A stretch of DNA of 7,549 nt from Thermoplasmata archaeon. GTDB lineage: Archaea; Thermoplasmatota; Thermoplasmata; Thermoplasmatales; Thermoplasmataceae. Both the position numbers and the translations under genes were made by a program. Position 1 is the first letter of the stretch, and every line of letters begins with the position of its first letter. The stretch lies in contig JAJYDZ010000074.1 of the NCBI GenBank assembly GCA_021790415.1, positions 1 to 7,549 on the forward strand, in the 5' to 3' direction. The notes under the pieces are model-generated. The model was not told the DNA's origin and did no database searches. It saw nothing but the letters and a program-made list of their open reading frames with translations. Shown piece by piece: positions 1-6,281 of the stretch.

Positions 1-1594
1 AATTATCAACTTTCCTTGCCTTTATATCAGATCTGATATTCTTTAGAAATCTCTCTGAGAATCTGAACCTGTTCAATGCAATGATCTCGTCTCCGGGGTA
101 AATGCCTGCCTTCTGGGCAGGAGAGTTTTCAATGACCCCTTCTACATTTATTTTGGAGTTATTTATGCCGCAGATAATACCTAGAAATCCCTTTTCCTTT
201 ACTTCGTCATCCTCATTTTTTGCATATGATCTTACGATCTTGAAACCTATTCTCTTCAGTTCGTTGTCGAAATCTATGGGCTCGACTCCCCTTACATATT
301 TAGTGAAGAAGGGTGTAAAATCAAGGCCTGATACCTCGTGAAGACTGGCAAGTAAATCCTTTTCTGTAAAACCTTTGCCATCTCGATTGTACTTTTCAAA
401 TAATAGACGGAAGAGATCATCCAAGCTTTTCTGTCCATTTGTATGCTCAATTATTCGTGCATCGATCATAAAGCCGAGAATCTCTCCCTTAAGGTAATAA
501 GACACATAGCTGTTAATATTGTTTGGAGAAGGACGATACAATTTTATCCATGAATCAAAGGATGAATCTGACGCTGATTCATACTTGCTCCCCGGTAGAA
601 ATTCGTAATATCTAATATATTCCATAAGGTGTTTGAAATATTCTTCCTCTTTTACAATTCCAGTTCTGTAGAGGTGAATCCACTCATAGAATGAGGTAAT
701 ACCCTCTGAAACCCACAGCAAAGTAGTATAGTTTTCTTCCTTGTAATTAAAAGGCATCAGTTCTATTGGTCTGATCCTCTTAACATTCCATAAGTGGAAA
801 AATTCGTGTGATACCGTTGACAGAAATTCAATATATTTTTTTCTTGGTGAAAACTGATATCTGTCGGTTTCAATAGTAGTTGAATTAAGATGTTCAAGCC
901 CTCCTCCCTGGTTATCAAGAATGTGAATAATGAAAACATAGCGCTTATATGGAAGATTTCCAAACTGAGCCTTATAACTTTCAACAATCTTTTTTGTGTC
1001 CTGAACCAGCTGATCAGGGTCCTCATTACCTCTTCCATAGAGAGCTATCTCATGCTCCTTTCCATCAACTGAGAATGTTAAAGAACGATGAGTTCCTATT
1101 TCCATTGGAGAATCAACAAGAATATCGTAATTGGTTGCCCTGTACTTATTGTCACCAGTTTTTTCCAAACCTGTTGATATTTTCCATTCTCCATATGGCT
1201 TTACCATTACTTCCAACGATTGATCCTTATATCCTTCGATGTACATAAAAACGCTTGTACCATTAAGATATCCATGGGTAGAATCTAAATGACTTGTGTG
1301 AACACTTAATTCACCAGCAAAAACTTCGTATGAAATAATAAAGTTTTTATGATTTCCATTGAGTATTTTCCATGAGGATTTATCCTTTCTCTGGATATCT
1401 ATGGGTTCATTATCCTTACTCCTCGCCCTAAGTAACCTAACATTTCTGGCGAAGTCCATGATATGATATGATCCTGGTGTCCATGACGGCATTGTAACAA
1501 GCACTGAATCTTCAGAAACCCCTTCCACGTCCATTGTAACCTGGAAAAATCCATTCTGAGGCTCCTTCATTTCAAGAATATAACTTAATTTCAT
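1..1594 (-). CDS. M61-family metallopeptidase (glycyl aminopeptidase type) with PDZ domain, C-terminus cut by window edge
   Basis: This frame stays open from the ATG at 1594 to the left edge, giving 531 residues. The N-terminal domain carries the M61 signature MPSWTPGSYHIMDFAR (35-50). GGGLEH at 230-235 matches the family motif before the active site. The zinc site is HEFFH (263-267), followed by LWNVKRIRP. SEGITSFYE (296-304) supplies the likely third zinc ligand, E297. A conserved YLKG segment lies around 367-370. A PDZ domain starts near 470 (LGIICG, then SPAQKAGIYPGDEII) and runs off the edge. M61 enzymes are usually about 600 residues, so some tens are missing. There is no signal peptide, which suggests a cytoplasmic enzyme that trims small N-terminal residues from peptides made by larger proteases. 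Substrate preference is inferred from the family. An ATG 13 bases upstream is out of frame, so 1594 is the best start. The gene lies about 100 bases downstream of hemB on the same strand. Confidence 0.93.
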   Translation of the reverse strand, partial: MKLSYILEMKEPQNGFFQVTMDVEGVSEDSVLVTMPSWTPGSYHIMDFARNVRLLRARSKDNEPIDIQRKDKSSWKILNGNHKNFIISYEVFAGELSVHTSHLDSTHGYLNGTSVFMYIEGYKDQSLEVMVKPYGEWKISTGLEKTGDNKYRATNYDILVDSPMEIGTHRSLTFSVDGKEHEIALYGRGNEDPDQLVQDTKKIVESYKAQFGNLPYKRYVFIIHILDNQGGGLEHLNSTTIETDRYQFSPRKKYIEFLSTVSHEFFHLWNVKRIRPIELMPFNYKEENYTTLLWVSEGITSFYEWIHLYRTGIVKEEEYFKHLMEYIRYYEFLPGSKYESASDSSFDSWIKLYRPSPNNINSYVSYYLKGEILGFMIDARIIEHTNGQKSLDDLFRLLFEKYNRDGKGFTEKDLLASLHEVSGLDFTPFFTKYVRGVEPIDFDNELKRIGFKIVRSYAKNEDDEVKEKGFLGIICGINNSKINVEGVIENSPAQKAGIYPGDEIIALNRFRFSERFLKNIRSDIKARKVDN

Positions 1595-1623
1595 TGAACC
1601 TTCCCATCTACAGATTTCCTTAC

Positions 1624-1637
1624 GATTTAAATTTTAT
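1624..1637 (-). promoter_or_regulatory. Possible TATA box for the M61 peptidase gene
   Basis: On the minus strand the sequence AAAATTTAAATC lies here, centred about 36 bases before the ATG at 1594. Archaeal transcription usually starts about 25 bases downstream of the TATA centre, so a leader of roughly 10 bases would result. A weak GGGAAGG purine stretch just before the ATG could act as a ribosome binding site. The gene may therefore be transcribed independently of hemB. The evidence is motif and spacing only. Confidence 0.4.
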
Positions 1638-1700
1638 CACTAAAATCCACACTAAGAATATACAATTGTGTTTATGTTACTAGTACCGGTTTTCCCGTCA

Positions 1701-2675
1701 TTAATTTTTCGTTTTAACCTTCATTTCCTCTGCAAGATATTCAGTGAAATAGCTTATAACTATATCTGCTCCAGCTCGGAAGATGCTGAGTGTGCTTTCT
1801 TCAATGGCTGATTCGTTCAGAAATTTTCTTTCTACTGCGTTTTTTATCATCTGGTATTCCCCACTGACACTATAAGCCACAAGTGGGTGATCAAATCTTT
1901 CTCTTGCCTCTCTTATAATATCCAGATAAAATAGTGCAGGTTTTACCATTATCATATCTGCACCTTCCTCTACATCAAGTGCAATTTCCCTCATTGCCTC
2001 CCTTCTGTTGGCGGTATTCATCTGATATGTCCTTCTGTCCCCAAAAGATGGCGCTGATTTTGCAGCTTCTCTGAACGGACCATATAGACTTGAACTGTAT
2101 TTTGCACTATAAGCCATCACTGGAACATTCTCAAACCCTGATTTATCAAGATATTCACGTATCTTTTTAACTTGGCCATCCATCATTCCAGATGGTGCTA
2201 TTATATCCGCGCCACTTTGAGCTTGTGAAACAGCTATCCTTCCATAAACGTTCAGGGTAAAGTCGTTATCAACATAGTTTCCTTTCAATATGCCACAATG
2301 ACCATGACTTGTGTATTCGCACATGCACAAATCTGTTATTACCCCGATCCCTCTTTCTCTGAATATTGGCACTGCCCTCTGGATTATTCCATCTTCATTA
2401 TAGGCTTCACTTCCTTCAGTATCCTTAATTTTAGGTATTCCGAATAGAAGAACCCACTTAATACCAAGTTCCTTCAGTTGCGTTGCATAGGCTTCGGCTG
2501 AATTCAAAGAATGTTGATAAATCCCTGACATTGATTCAATCTTCTTCCTGTCAGTTAATGACTCGTCTATGAACACTGGCATCACCATATGGGCCATATC
2601 AATGGAAGTTTCTGAAACAAGTTCTCTCATATTCTCATTTAAACGCAAACGCCTCAACCGTATGTTTGGATACAT
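1701..2675 (-). CDS. hemB: Porphobilinogen synthase (delta-aminolevulinic acid dehydratase)
   Basis: This enzyme joins two molecules of 5-aminolevulinate to make porphobilinogen, the first common pyrrole of siroheme, heme and corrinoids. The 324 residues match the usual family length. The zinc-binding motif DLCMCEYTSHGHCG puts Cys117, Cys119 and Cys127 in place, so this is the Cys-rich zinc type rather than the Asp-rich magnesium type. The two Schiff-base lysines are K192 (in AYSAKYSSSLYGPFR) and K245 (in MVKPA). The conserved GDRRTYQMN and NRREA segments are also present. The ATG at 2675 has no Shine-Dalgarno site but sits about 25 bases after a TATA-like box, so the mRNA is probably leaderless. 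No other tetrapyrrole gene is nearby. It is 54 bases downstream of the KaiC-like gene on the same strand, so read-through is possible. Confidence 0.97.
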   Translation of the reverse strand: MYPNIRLRRLRLNENMRELVSETSIDMAHMVMPVFIDESLTDRKKIESMSGIYQHSLNSAEAYATQLKELGIKWVLLFGIPKIKDTEGSEAYNEDGIIQRAVPIFRERGIGVITDLCMCEYTSHGHCGILKGNYVDNDFTLNVYGRIAVSQAQSGADIIAPSGMMDGQVKKIREYLDKSGFENVPVMAYSAKYSSSLYGPFREAAKSAPSFGDRRTYQMNTANRREAMREIALDVEEGADMIMVKPALFYLDIIREARERFDHPLVAYSVSGEYQMIKNAVERKFLNESAIEESTLSIFRAGADIVISYFTEYLAEEMKVKTKN

Positions 2676-2693
2676 AATAGAACAGTGAAAGCT

Positions 2694-2709
2694 TGAAATT
2701 AAGTTTTAT
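2694..2709 (-). promoter_or_regulatory. Possible TATA box for hemB
   Basis: The minus strand reads ATAAAACTTAATTTCA here. The CTTAATTT core is centred about 25 bases before the hemB ATG, the spacing expected for a leaderless archaeal transcript. The start has no Shine-Dalgarno site, which fits. The box is a weak match to the TTTAWATA consensus, so hemB could instead be read through from the upstream gene. Confidence 0.4.
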
Positions 2710-2729
2710 CCCATCTCAATGAAAAATAA

Positions 2730-4175
2730 TTAATTTATCTCTGTAAGTTTAATAACTGGCCATCCTTCCTTGTCCTTATCTATGTTCATAACAAAGATCT
2801 TATTTGTGCCAGAAGAGACCAGAATAGACCCAGATACCTCAGAGAAGTGAATAGTAAGACCTGAATAATGACTTAATTTTTCATAATATTCATTATCAGC
2901 CACTATGACGACTATACCAGTAATTCTAATTTCATTAATTATATTGATAAGTTCCCCTATGAAATTTTGACCATAAGTAAATGAAAGGAAATCTGTTGAA
3001 AAAATGTATACATTTGGCCTTACAGATGAAGACATGAAAAAGTCTATAACCTCATTTGGGAAATCGGCGAACATGCTCTTTCCTTCAAGATTAATCACAT
3101 ATGGATTTGATCGTTTTGTTCTTTCAGCTGTTATATAGTGTTTCAATAAATCAGAATCCACGACTGAAACCAGTGTTCTTGATGTCTCATAGCTGCTGGA
3201 AGTAACATCAATAACACCTCTTCCTTCGGATATTGTCTGTTTTATTAAGTTATTTTTGAAAAGATTTACTGCATTATCCATTATTTCAGATATATTTTTA
3301 CGGTGAAGTATAACAACTGTACCCAGAGGTATTTCATCTGCTGTTCCACCAGTCAACGGTATAAATTCCTTGTTTCCAAGAGGTACTTCGTATTGCTTGA
3401 TTTGTTTGATTTCTGGTTTTTTCAGCATCTTTTTTGGATATTCAAATTCAGGTTGAGGAAAAACATTAAATCTTCCTCCTTTAAGAGAATAAAGAAATGT
3501 CGGGTTTGATCCTATGGGGAGACCCCTAAATTTCTCAATCCTCATAGTCCTTACAAGATAATCATTTAGAATTTTATAATCGAGGCTCATTACTCCATCG
3601 GCGTAATATTCCAATTGTGCGTTTCCAGTGTTTTCGAGAATGACAACAAGACCTACCCCTGAGTGCTCCACAAGATCATTCTGCAATACCGAGAATAGTA
3701 TCCCCTCATCAATGCCATACTTCTGAGCCAAGGCTTCGATTGAGTCTAGAATTATTATGGGGTTAGTACCTGCATTCTCTTCTACGAAAGAATAAATGGC
3801 GTTAATTTCAGGAATCACCTCCTGAATATTGAATATTAGACCGCTTGAGGATGAATTAACACGTTTTTCCTCGATCATCTGTTCAAGTTTTTTTAAAGAG
3901 TCGGTAGTGACTTTGGAAAAATCCTCCTTAAATTCAATTGAATCTTTATTGGAACGATATGAAACTTCATCTATGAAACTAAAAACTTCCTTTAAAGGAT
4001 CATCGCTGAACCTCGAGGAGAGATAGTGAACCGGATTTTCTTTGTAGACCATTCCTGTAAATTCAAGGGCAAAAGTTGTTTTTCCTGAACCAGGTTTCCC
4101 TTTTACCACCAGAGATTTTCCGTATTTCTGATTGAAAAATTCAGAAAATAAACCAAAAACTTTGTTATCTGACAT
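2730..4175 (-). CDS. KaiC/RecA-superfamily ATPase, two-domain, GvpD-like
   Basis: This is a 481-residue P-loop ATPase of the archaeal KaiC/RadA-like group. The first domain (about 1-235) has a complete Walker A, GKPGSGKT (26-33), and a Walker B, PIIILDSIEAL (139-149, Asp144). It also has the KaiC-style LEYYADGVMSLDY (188-200) and RTMRIEKFRGLP (209-220). A polar insert (about 72-118) precedes Walker B. A linker leads to a second domain (about 270-481) that resembles a decayed RecA fold. GTVVILHRKNIS occupies the Walker A position without the GKT/S loop, and NVYIFSTD resembles a Walker B strand. The length and one-active-domain layout recall GvpD, but no gas vesicle genes are visible and I do not claim that function. 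The start has an AGGTG Shine-Dalgarno site overlapping the stop codon of the DUF835-like gene 7 bases upstream, so the two are coupled. A regulatory or signalling ATPase is inferred. Confidence 0.82.
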   Translation of the reverse strand: MSDNKVFGLFSEFFNQKYGKSLVVKGKPGSGKTTFALEFTGMVYKENPVHYLSSRFSDDPLKEVFSFIDEVSYRSNKDSIEFKEDFSKVTTDSLKKLEQMIEEKRVNSSSSGLIFNIQEVIPEINAIYSFVEENAGTNPIIILDSIEALAQKYGIDEGILFSVLQNDLVEHSGVGLVVILENTGNAQLEYYADGVMSLDYKILNDYLVRTMRIEKFRGLPIGSNPTFLYSLKGGRFNVFPQPEFEYPKKMLKKPEIKQIKQYEVPLGNKEFIPLTGGTADEIPLGTVVILHRKNISEIMDNAVNLFKNNLIKQTISEGRGVIDVTSSSYETSRTLVSVVDSDLLKHYITAERTKRSNPYVINLEGKSMFADFPNEVIDFFMSSSVRPNVYIFSTDFLSFTYGQNFIGELINIINEIRITGIVVIVADNEYYEKLSHYSGLTIHFSEVSGSILVSSGTNKIFVMNIDKDKEGWPVIKLTEIN

Positions 4176-4179
4176 TAGG

Positions 4180-4184
4180 CACCT
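4180..4184 (-). promoter_or_regulatory. Shine-Dalgarno site of the KaiC-like gene, overlapping the upstream stop codon
   Basis: The minus strand reads AGGTG four bases before the ATG at 4175. Part of it falls within the TAG stop of the upstream DUF835-like gene (4185-4183). This arrangement suggests translational coupling and supports both the chosen start and a shared transcript. Confidence 0.65.
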
Positions 4185-5049
4185 ATTTGCTTAGATCTCT
4201 CACTGCTTCGATTTTCCACTCTTCGGAGAATCTCGTTATCATTCCGTACTGTATCTTTTCCATTGCGTCTTTATCCAATACCATTATGAAATATAGATTT
4301 CGTTCTATAATCGCACTCTTCAGTTGCTCAAATGTTCTGGCAACCTCAAAGAATGAATGGTAAATCATTAGAAGATCGAAAATATCAATAAATATTATAT
4401 TTGCACCATCATCTGTTATTTTTTTCTGTATAGTCTCCATGATGAAGGAAAGATTCGCAGGCCTGTTTCTCCCGGCTCCTATGCTATCTGTAACCCATAT
4501 AAAATTTTCAATATTGAGGACTTCCGGTATTTCCATTCGAAAATTATTTCTTGAGATAACTAGGATTTTTTCTTTATTTACATTATCTGAAAATAAAAGA
4601 GAAAGAAACAACTTGGTTTTTTCCGGTTCAGTGTTGTATATCACGCCCGGGTAGAGCCCATTTTTAGCAAGAAAGATACTTGTATTGTTTATTGATCTGA
4701 GTCTTCTAACCTTGCTATCAGTCATGGCAATCCTAAGCGTCGTTCTCATCTCTTCAAGATCCTTGGTCTTTAAGACAATATTCTCCGAGCTATATTTAAT
4801 ATAATCTTCAAGTTCAATTTCCTTATCCATGAATATTATGAGATGATAACTCCTTTCATCTAAAATAAGAAAATCTTTAAGATCATCATCCACAGGTTTT
4901 GTGAGGTATATTATTAAGCTTGTAGCTTTTCCCTCAATAATTGCTGACTCGTCAAACTCCTTTATGATCTTGTATGGAATACCCAATGGTTTCATTAATT
5001 CATTTAAAATGGTACCATGACTTCCATCTTGATCATATAAAATTATCAT
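4183..5049 (-). CDS. DUF835-like protein with possible degenerate receiver-like N-terminus
   Basis: This is a 288-residue soluble protein. Residues from about 145 to 280 have the layout of DUF835, an uncharacterised domain known mainly from archaea. A strand ILVISRN is followed by NFIWVTDS, then a helix, then a hydrophobic strand ANIIFIDIFDLLMIYHSF, a further helix, and the strand LYFIMVLDKDAM. This resembles the Walker B half of a RecA fold with no P-loop. The N-terminal part (about 1-110) alternates strands and helices like a response-regulator receiver (IILYDQDG, then SLIIYLTKP, then LIIFMDK), but the phospho-acceptor Asp is not at the expected strand end, so any receiver would be degenerate. 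A GTG at 5055 is an in-frame alternative start. The ATG at 5049 is preferred because it sits about 27 bases after a TATA box. It heads the two-gene unit with the KaiC-like ATPase and may be its partner; this is inferred. Confidence 0.75.
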   Translation of the reverse strand: MIILYDQDGSHGTILNELMKPLGIPYKIIKEFDESAIIEGKATSLIIYLTKPVDDDLKDFLILDERSYHLIIFMDKEIELEDYIKYSSENIVLKTKDLEEMRTTLRIAMTDSKVRRLRSINNTSIFLAKNGLYPGVIYNTEPEKTKLFLSLLFSDNVNKEKILVISRNNFRMEIPEVLNIENFIWVTDSIGAGRNRPANLSFIMETIQKKITDDGANIIFIDIFDLLMIYHSFFEVARTFEQLKSAIIERNLYFIMVLDKDAMEKIQYGMITRFSEEWKIEAVRDLSK

Positions 5050-5070
5050 TTTCACTTAAAGTATTAAGTT

Positions 5071-5082
5071 ATTATTTAAATT
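5071..5082 (-). promoter_or_regulatory. TATA box for the DUF835-like/KaiC-like unit
   Basis: The minus strand reads AATTTAAATAAT, a good match to the archaeal TATA consensus. It is centred about 27 bases before the ATG at 5049 and about 21 before the GTG at 5055. The spacing implies a leaderless transcript starting at or next to the ATG and helps to choose that start. Confidence 0.55.
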
Positions 5083-5205
5083 TTCTTCCATAGAATTTGA
5101 TCTCTTCTTCGCATGTATGTTTTAGATGGTACCCCTAATCCATTGCATCTATTATAATATAGTCTAATAAAGCTCCTTGAAAATTAGGGTTTCAATGGAA
5201 CAAAG

Positions 5206-5217
5206 TATTATAAATAT
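5206..5217 (+). promoter_or_regulatory. TATA box for the membrane protein gene
   Basis: TATTATAAATAT is centred about 24-25 bases before the ATG at 5236 and is preceded by a purine-rich stretch (GGAACAAAG) that could serve as a BRE. No Shine-Dalgarno site precedes the ATG, so the transcript is probably leaderless. It diverges from the promoter of the DUF835-like gene about 130 bases away. Confidence 0.6.
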
Positions 5218-5235
5218 GGGAATATAATCATTCTT

Positions 5236-5682
5236 ATGAATGAATTTCTTCAAAGTATTACTGGTGGTTATTCAAAAATCAAATTTCTCAGATTTACCCT
5301 GTTAAGTTTTGCACTCATAGACGCCGCCGCTCATCTTTATGCTTCTCCTTCTTCATATCCCTATGTTACTTTCTGGCTGGAAATAGAGGTTGCCGCCTTC
5401 ATAGTAATAGGAATCGTTTTTCTTTTGGGGTTAAGAATATGGTATCTTCCTTCTGTCCTATTCACTGCGTTTAATTTGATTGTATATCTTTTGTCAGGAG
5501 TCATTGCTCTACCACCCATATCTCCAACCGCACTAACCGGGCACATTGAATTTGCAAATTATTCCTTTGGAAGAGCCTTTTCCATGGTTGCATGGATATA
5601 TATCATTGTAGTAGGTTCCATTTCCATTAGAATTGACAAGGGTTCGAAGTTAAACGATTTACTGAAGGATGATAAGAGCTGA
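5236..5682 (+). CDS. Small integral membrane protein, four predicted helices, function unknown
   Basis: I do not recognise a family for this 148-residue protein. Hydrophobic segments lie at about 17-36, 45-66, 70-92 and 113-132, consistent with four transmembrane helices. A short lysine/aspartate-rich tail follows (IRIDKGSKLNDLLKDDKS) and probably faces the cytoplasm. The loop between helices 3 and 4 is proline-rich (ALPPISPTALTGH). Helix 1 contains an Asp and a His (IDAAAHLY), and helix 2 a Glu pair (LEIEVAAF); charged residues inside helices can indicate a transport, channel or cofactor role, but none is assigned. The ATG at 5236 sits at leaderless distance from a strong TATA box. The gene diverges from the DUF835-like/KaiC-like unit and precedes queD by 128 bases, with a separate promoter-like box between, so it looks monocistronic. 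Confidence 0.8.
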   Translation: MNEFLQSITGGYSKIKFLRFTLLSFALIDAAAHLYASPSSYPYVTFWLEIEVAAFIVIGIVFLLGLRIWYLPSVLFTAFNLIVYLLSGVIALPPISPTALTGHIEFANYSFGRAFSMVAWIYIIVVGSISIRIDKGSKLNDLLKDDKS

Positions 5683-5780
5683 TCCTTTAGCATGTTTATA
5701 TTAACCATTAGCTCTTTAATTAATAAAATAAGAAGAAAGAGATCTGTTTTATAACAAGCAAAAATAAATTTTTTCAATAG

Positions 5781-5788
5781 ATATAAGA
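5781..5788 (+). promoter_or_regulatory. Possible TATA box for queDC
   Basis: ATATAAGA is centred about 27 bases before the queD ATG at 5811, again leaderless spacing with no clear Shine-Dalgarno site. A second A/T run (AAAAATAAATTTTTT, from about 5760) lies further upstream and is a weaker candidate because of its distance. Confidence 0.45.
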
Positions 5789-5810
5789 ATCCTAAACACA
5801 TCATTGAATT

Positions 5811-6281
5811 ATGAAAATCTACATAGACGGATGGAAAGCAAATTTAAGGTTTGCTGCAGCACATTTCATCCCAGATCATGACAAATGCTCAAGGCTCCAT
5901 GGTCATGATTATGCAATTATGGTTGGAGTGGAGGGAACCATTGACGACGGAATCATGGCAGACTTTGGTCTCATTAAAAAAAGTATAAGGGGAATAATTG
6001 AGTCCCTTGATCATAAGCTCCTATTACCTTCTTCAAAAAAATATTCAAAATATGAGATAAATGAAGGATATGTTCATATTTCGTATATGGACGTTAAAAT
6101 GGTTATACCAGAACAGTTCGTTGTATTCATAGATACAAATACAAGTTCCAGCGAGGAATTATCTGGTTATTTGGGTAAAAAACTATTAACTGCATTAAAA
6201 GGTCAACCAAACATAACAGAAATAACTCTTTCAGTTCAGGAAGGCCCGGGTCAGGGCGCTGAATGGAGAGGTAAATTTTAA
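5811..6281 (+). CDS. queD: 6-carboxy-5,6,7,8-tetrahydropterin synthase
   Basis: QueD converts dihydroneopterin triphosphate to 6-carboxytetrahydropterin on the way to preQ0, the precursor of archaeosine in archaeal tRNA. The 156-residue protein is a 6-pyruvoyl-tetrahydropterin synthase homologue. Zinc ligands are H18 (FAAAHF), H30 and H32 (LHGHDY). The catalytic cysteine is C26 in the CxxxHGH arrangement that marks the QueD type and separates it from PTPS-III forms, which carry Glu there. The catalytic Asp-His pair is LDH (66-68). The C-terminal VQEGPGQGAEW holds the pterin-anchoring Glu (E144), and SSSEELSGYL occupies the place of the usual PTAEN segment. Its stop codon overlaps the queC ATG by one base (TAATG), so the two genes share an operon. 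The length is slightly above that of many bacterial QueD proteins. Confidence 0.93.
   Translation: MKIYIDGWKANLRFAAAHFIPDHDKCSRLHGHDYAIMVGVEGTIDDGIMADFGLIKKSIRGIIESLDHKLLLPSSKKYSKYEINEGYVHISYMDVKMVIPEQFVVFIDTNTSSSEELSGYLGKKLLTALKGQPNITEITLSVQEGPGQGAEWRGKF
6265..6272 (+). promoter_or_regulatory. Shine-Dalgarno site of queC, inside the end of queD
   Basis: GGAGAGGT lies within the last codons of queD, eight bases before the queC ATG at 6281. It pairs well with the archaeal 16S rRNA 3' end and supports this start. It contrasts with the apparently leaderless first gene of the operon. Confidence 0.65.

Noticed and set aside
949..1248. A 99-codon plus-strand open frame, with others at 102-341 and 890-1072 and a minus-strand one at 763-1038
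   Set aside because: All lie inside the well-supported M61 peptidase gene in other frames, and their products show no recognisable motifs.
1676..1696. Short palindromes (TACTAGTA and ACCGGT) between hemB and the M61 gene, considered as a terminator or operator
   Set aside because: The arms are only six to eight bases, there is no following T-run in the right direction, and such palindromes are common by chance.
2719..2729. T-rich stretch after the KaiC-like stop, considered as an archaeal terminator
   Set aside because: The run (TTATTTTTC on the minus strand) is short and interrupted, so it cannot be told apart from general AT-richness.
2730..4175. Calling the ATPase a gas vesicle regulator (gvpD)
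   Set aside because: Only length and domain layout suggest it; no gas vesicle structural or regulatory gene is present in the window.
4439..4654. A 71-codon plus-strand open frame, with similar ones at 3303-3509 and 3829-4026
   Set aside because: They are antisense to the DUF835-like and KaiC-like genes and have no motif, promoter or ribosome binding site of note.
5559..5804. An 81-codon minus-strand open frame spanning the end of the membrane protein gene and the gap before queD
   Set aside because: It overlaps a better-supported gene by over 120 bases, has no visible domain, and AT-rich DNA gives such frames by chance.
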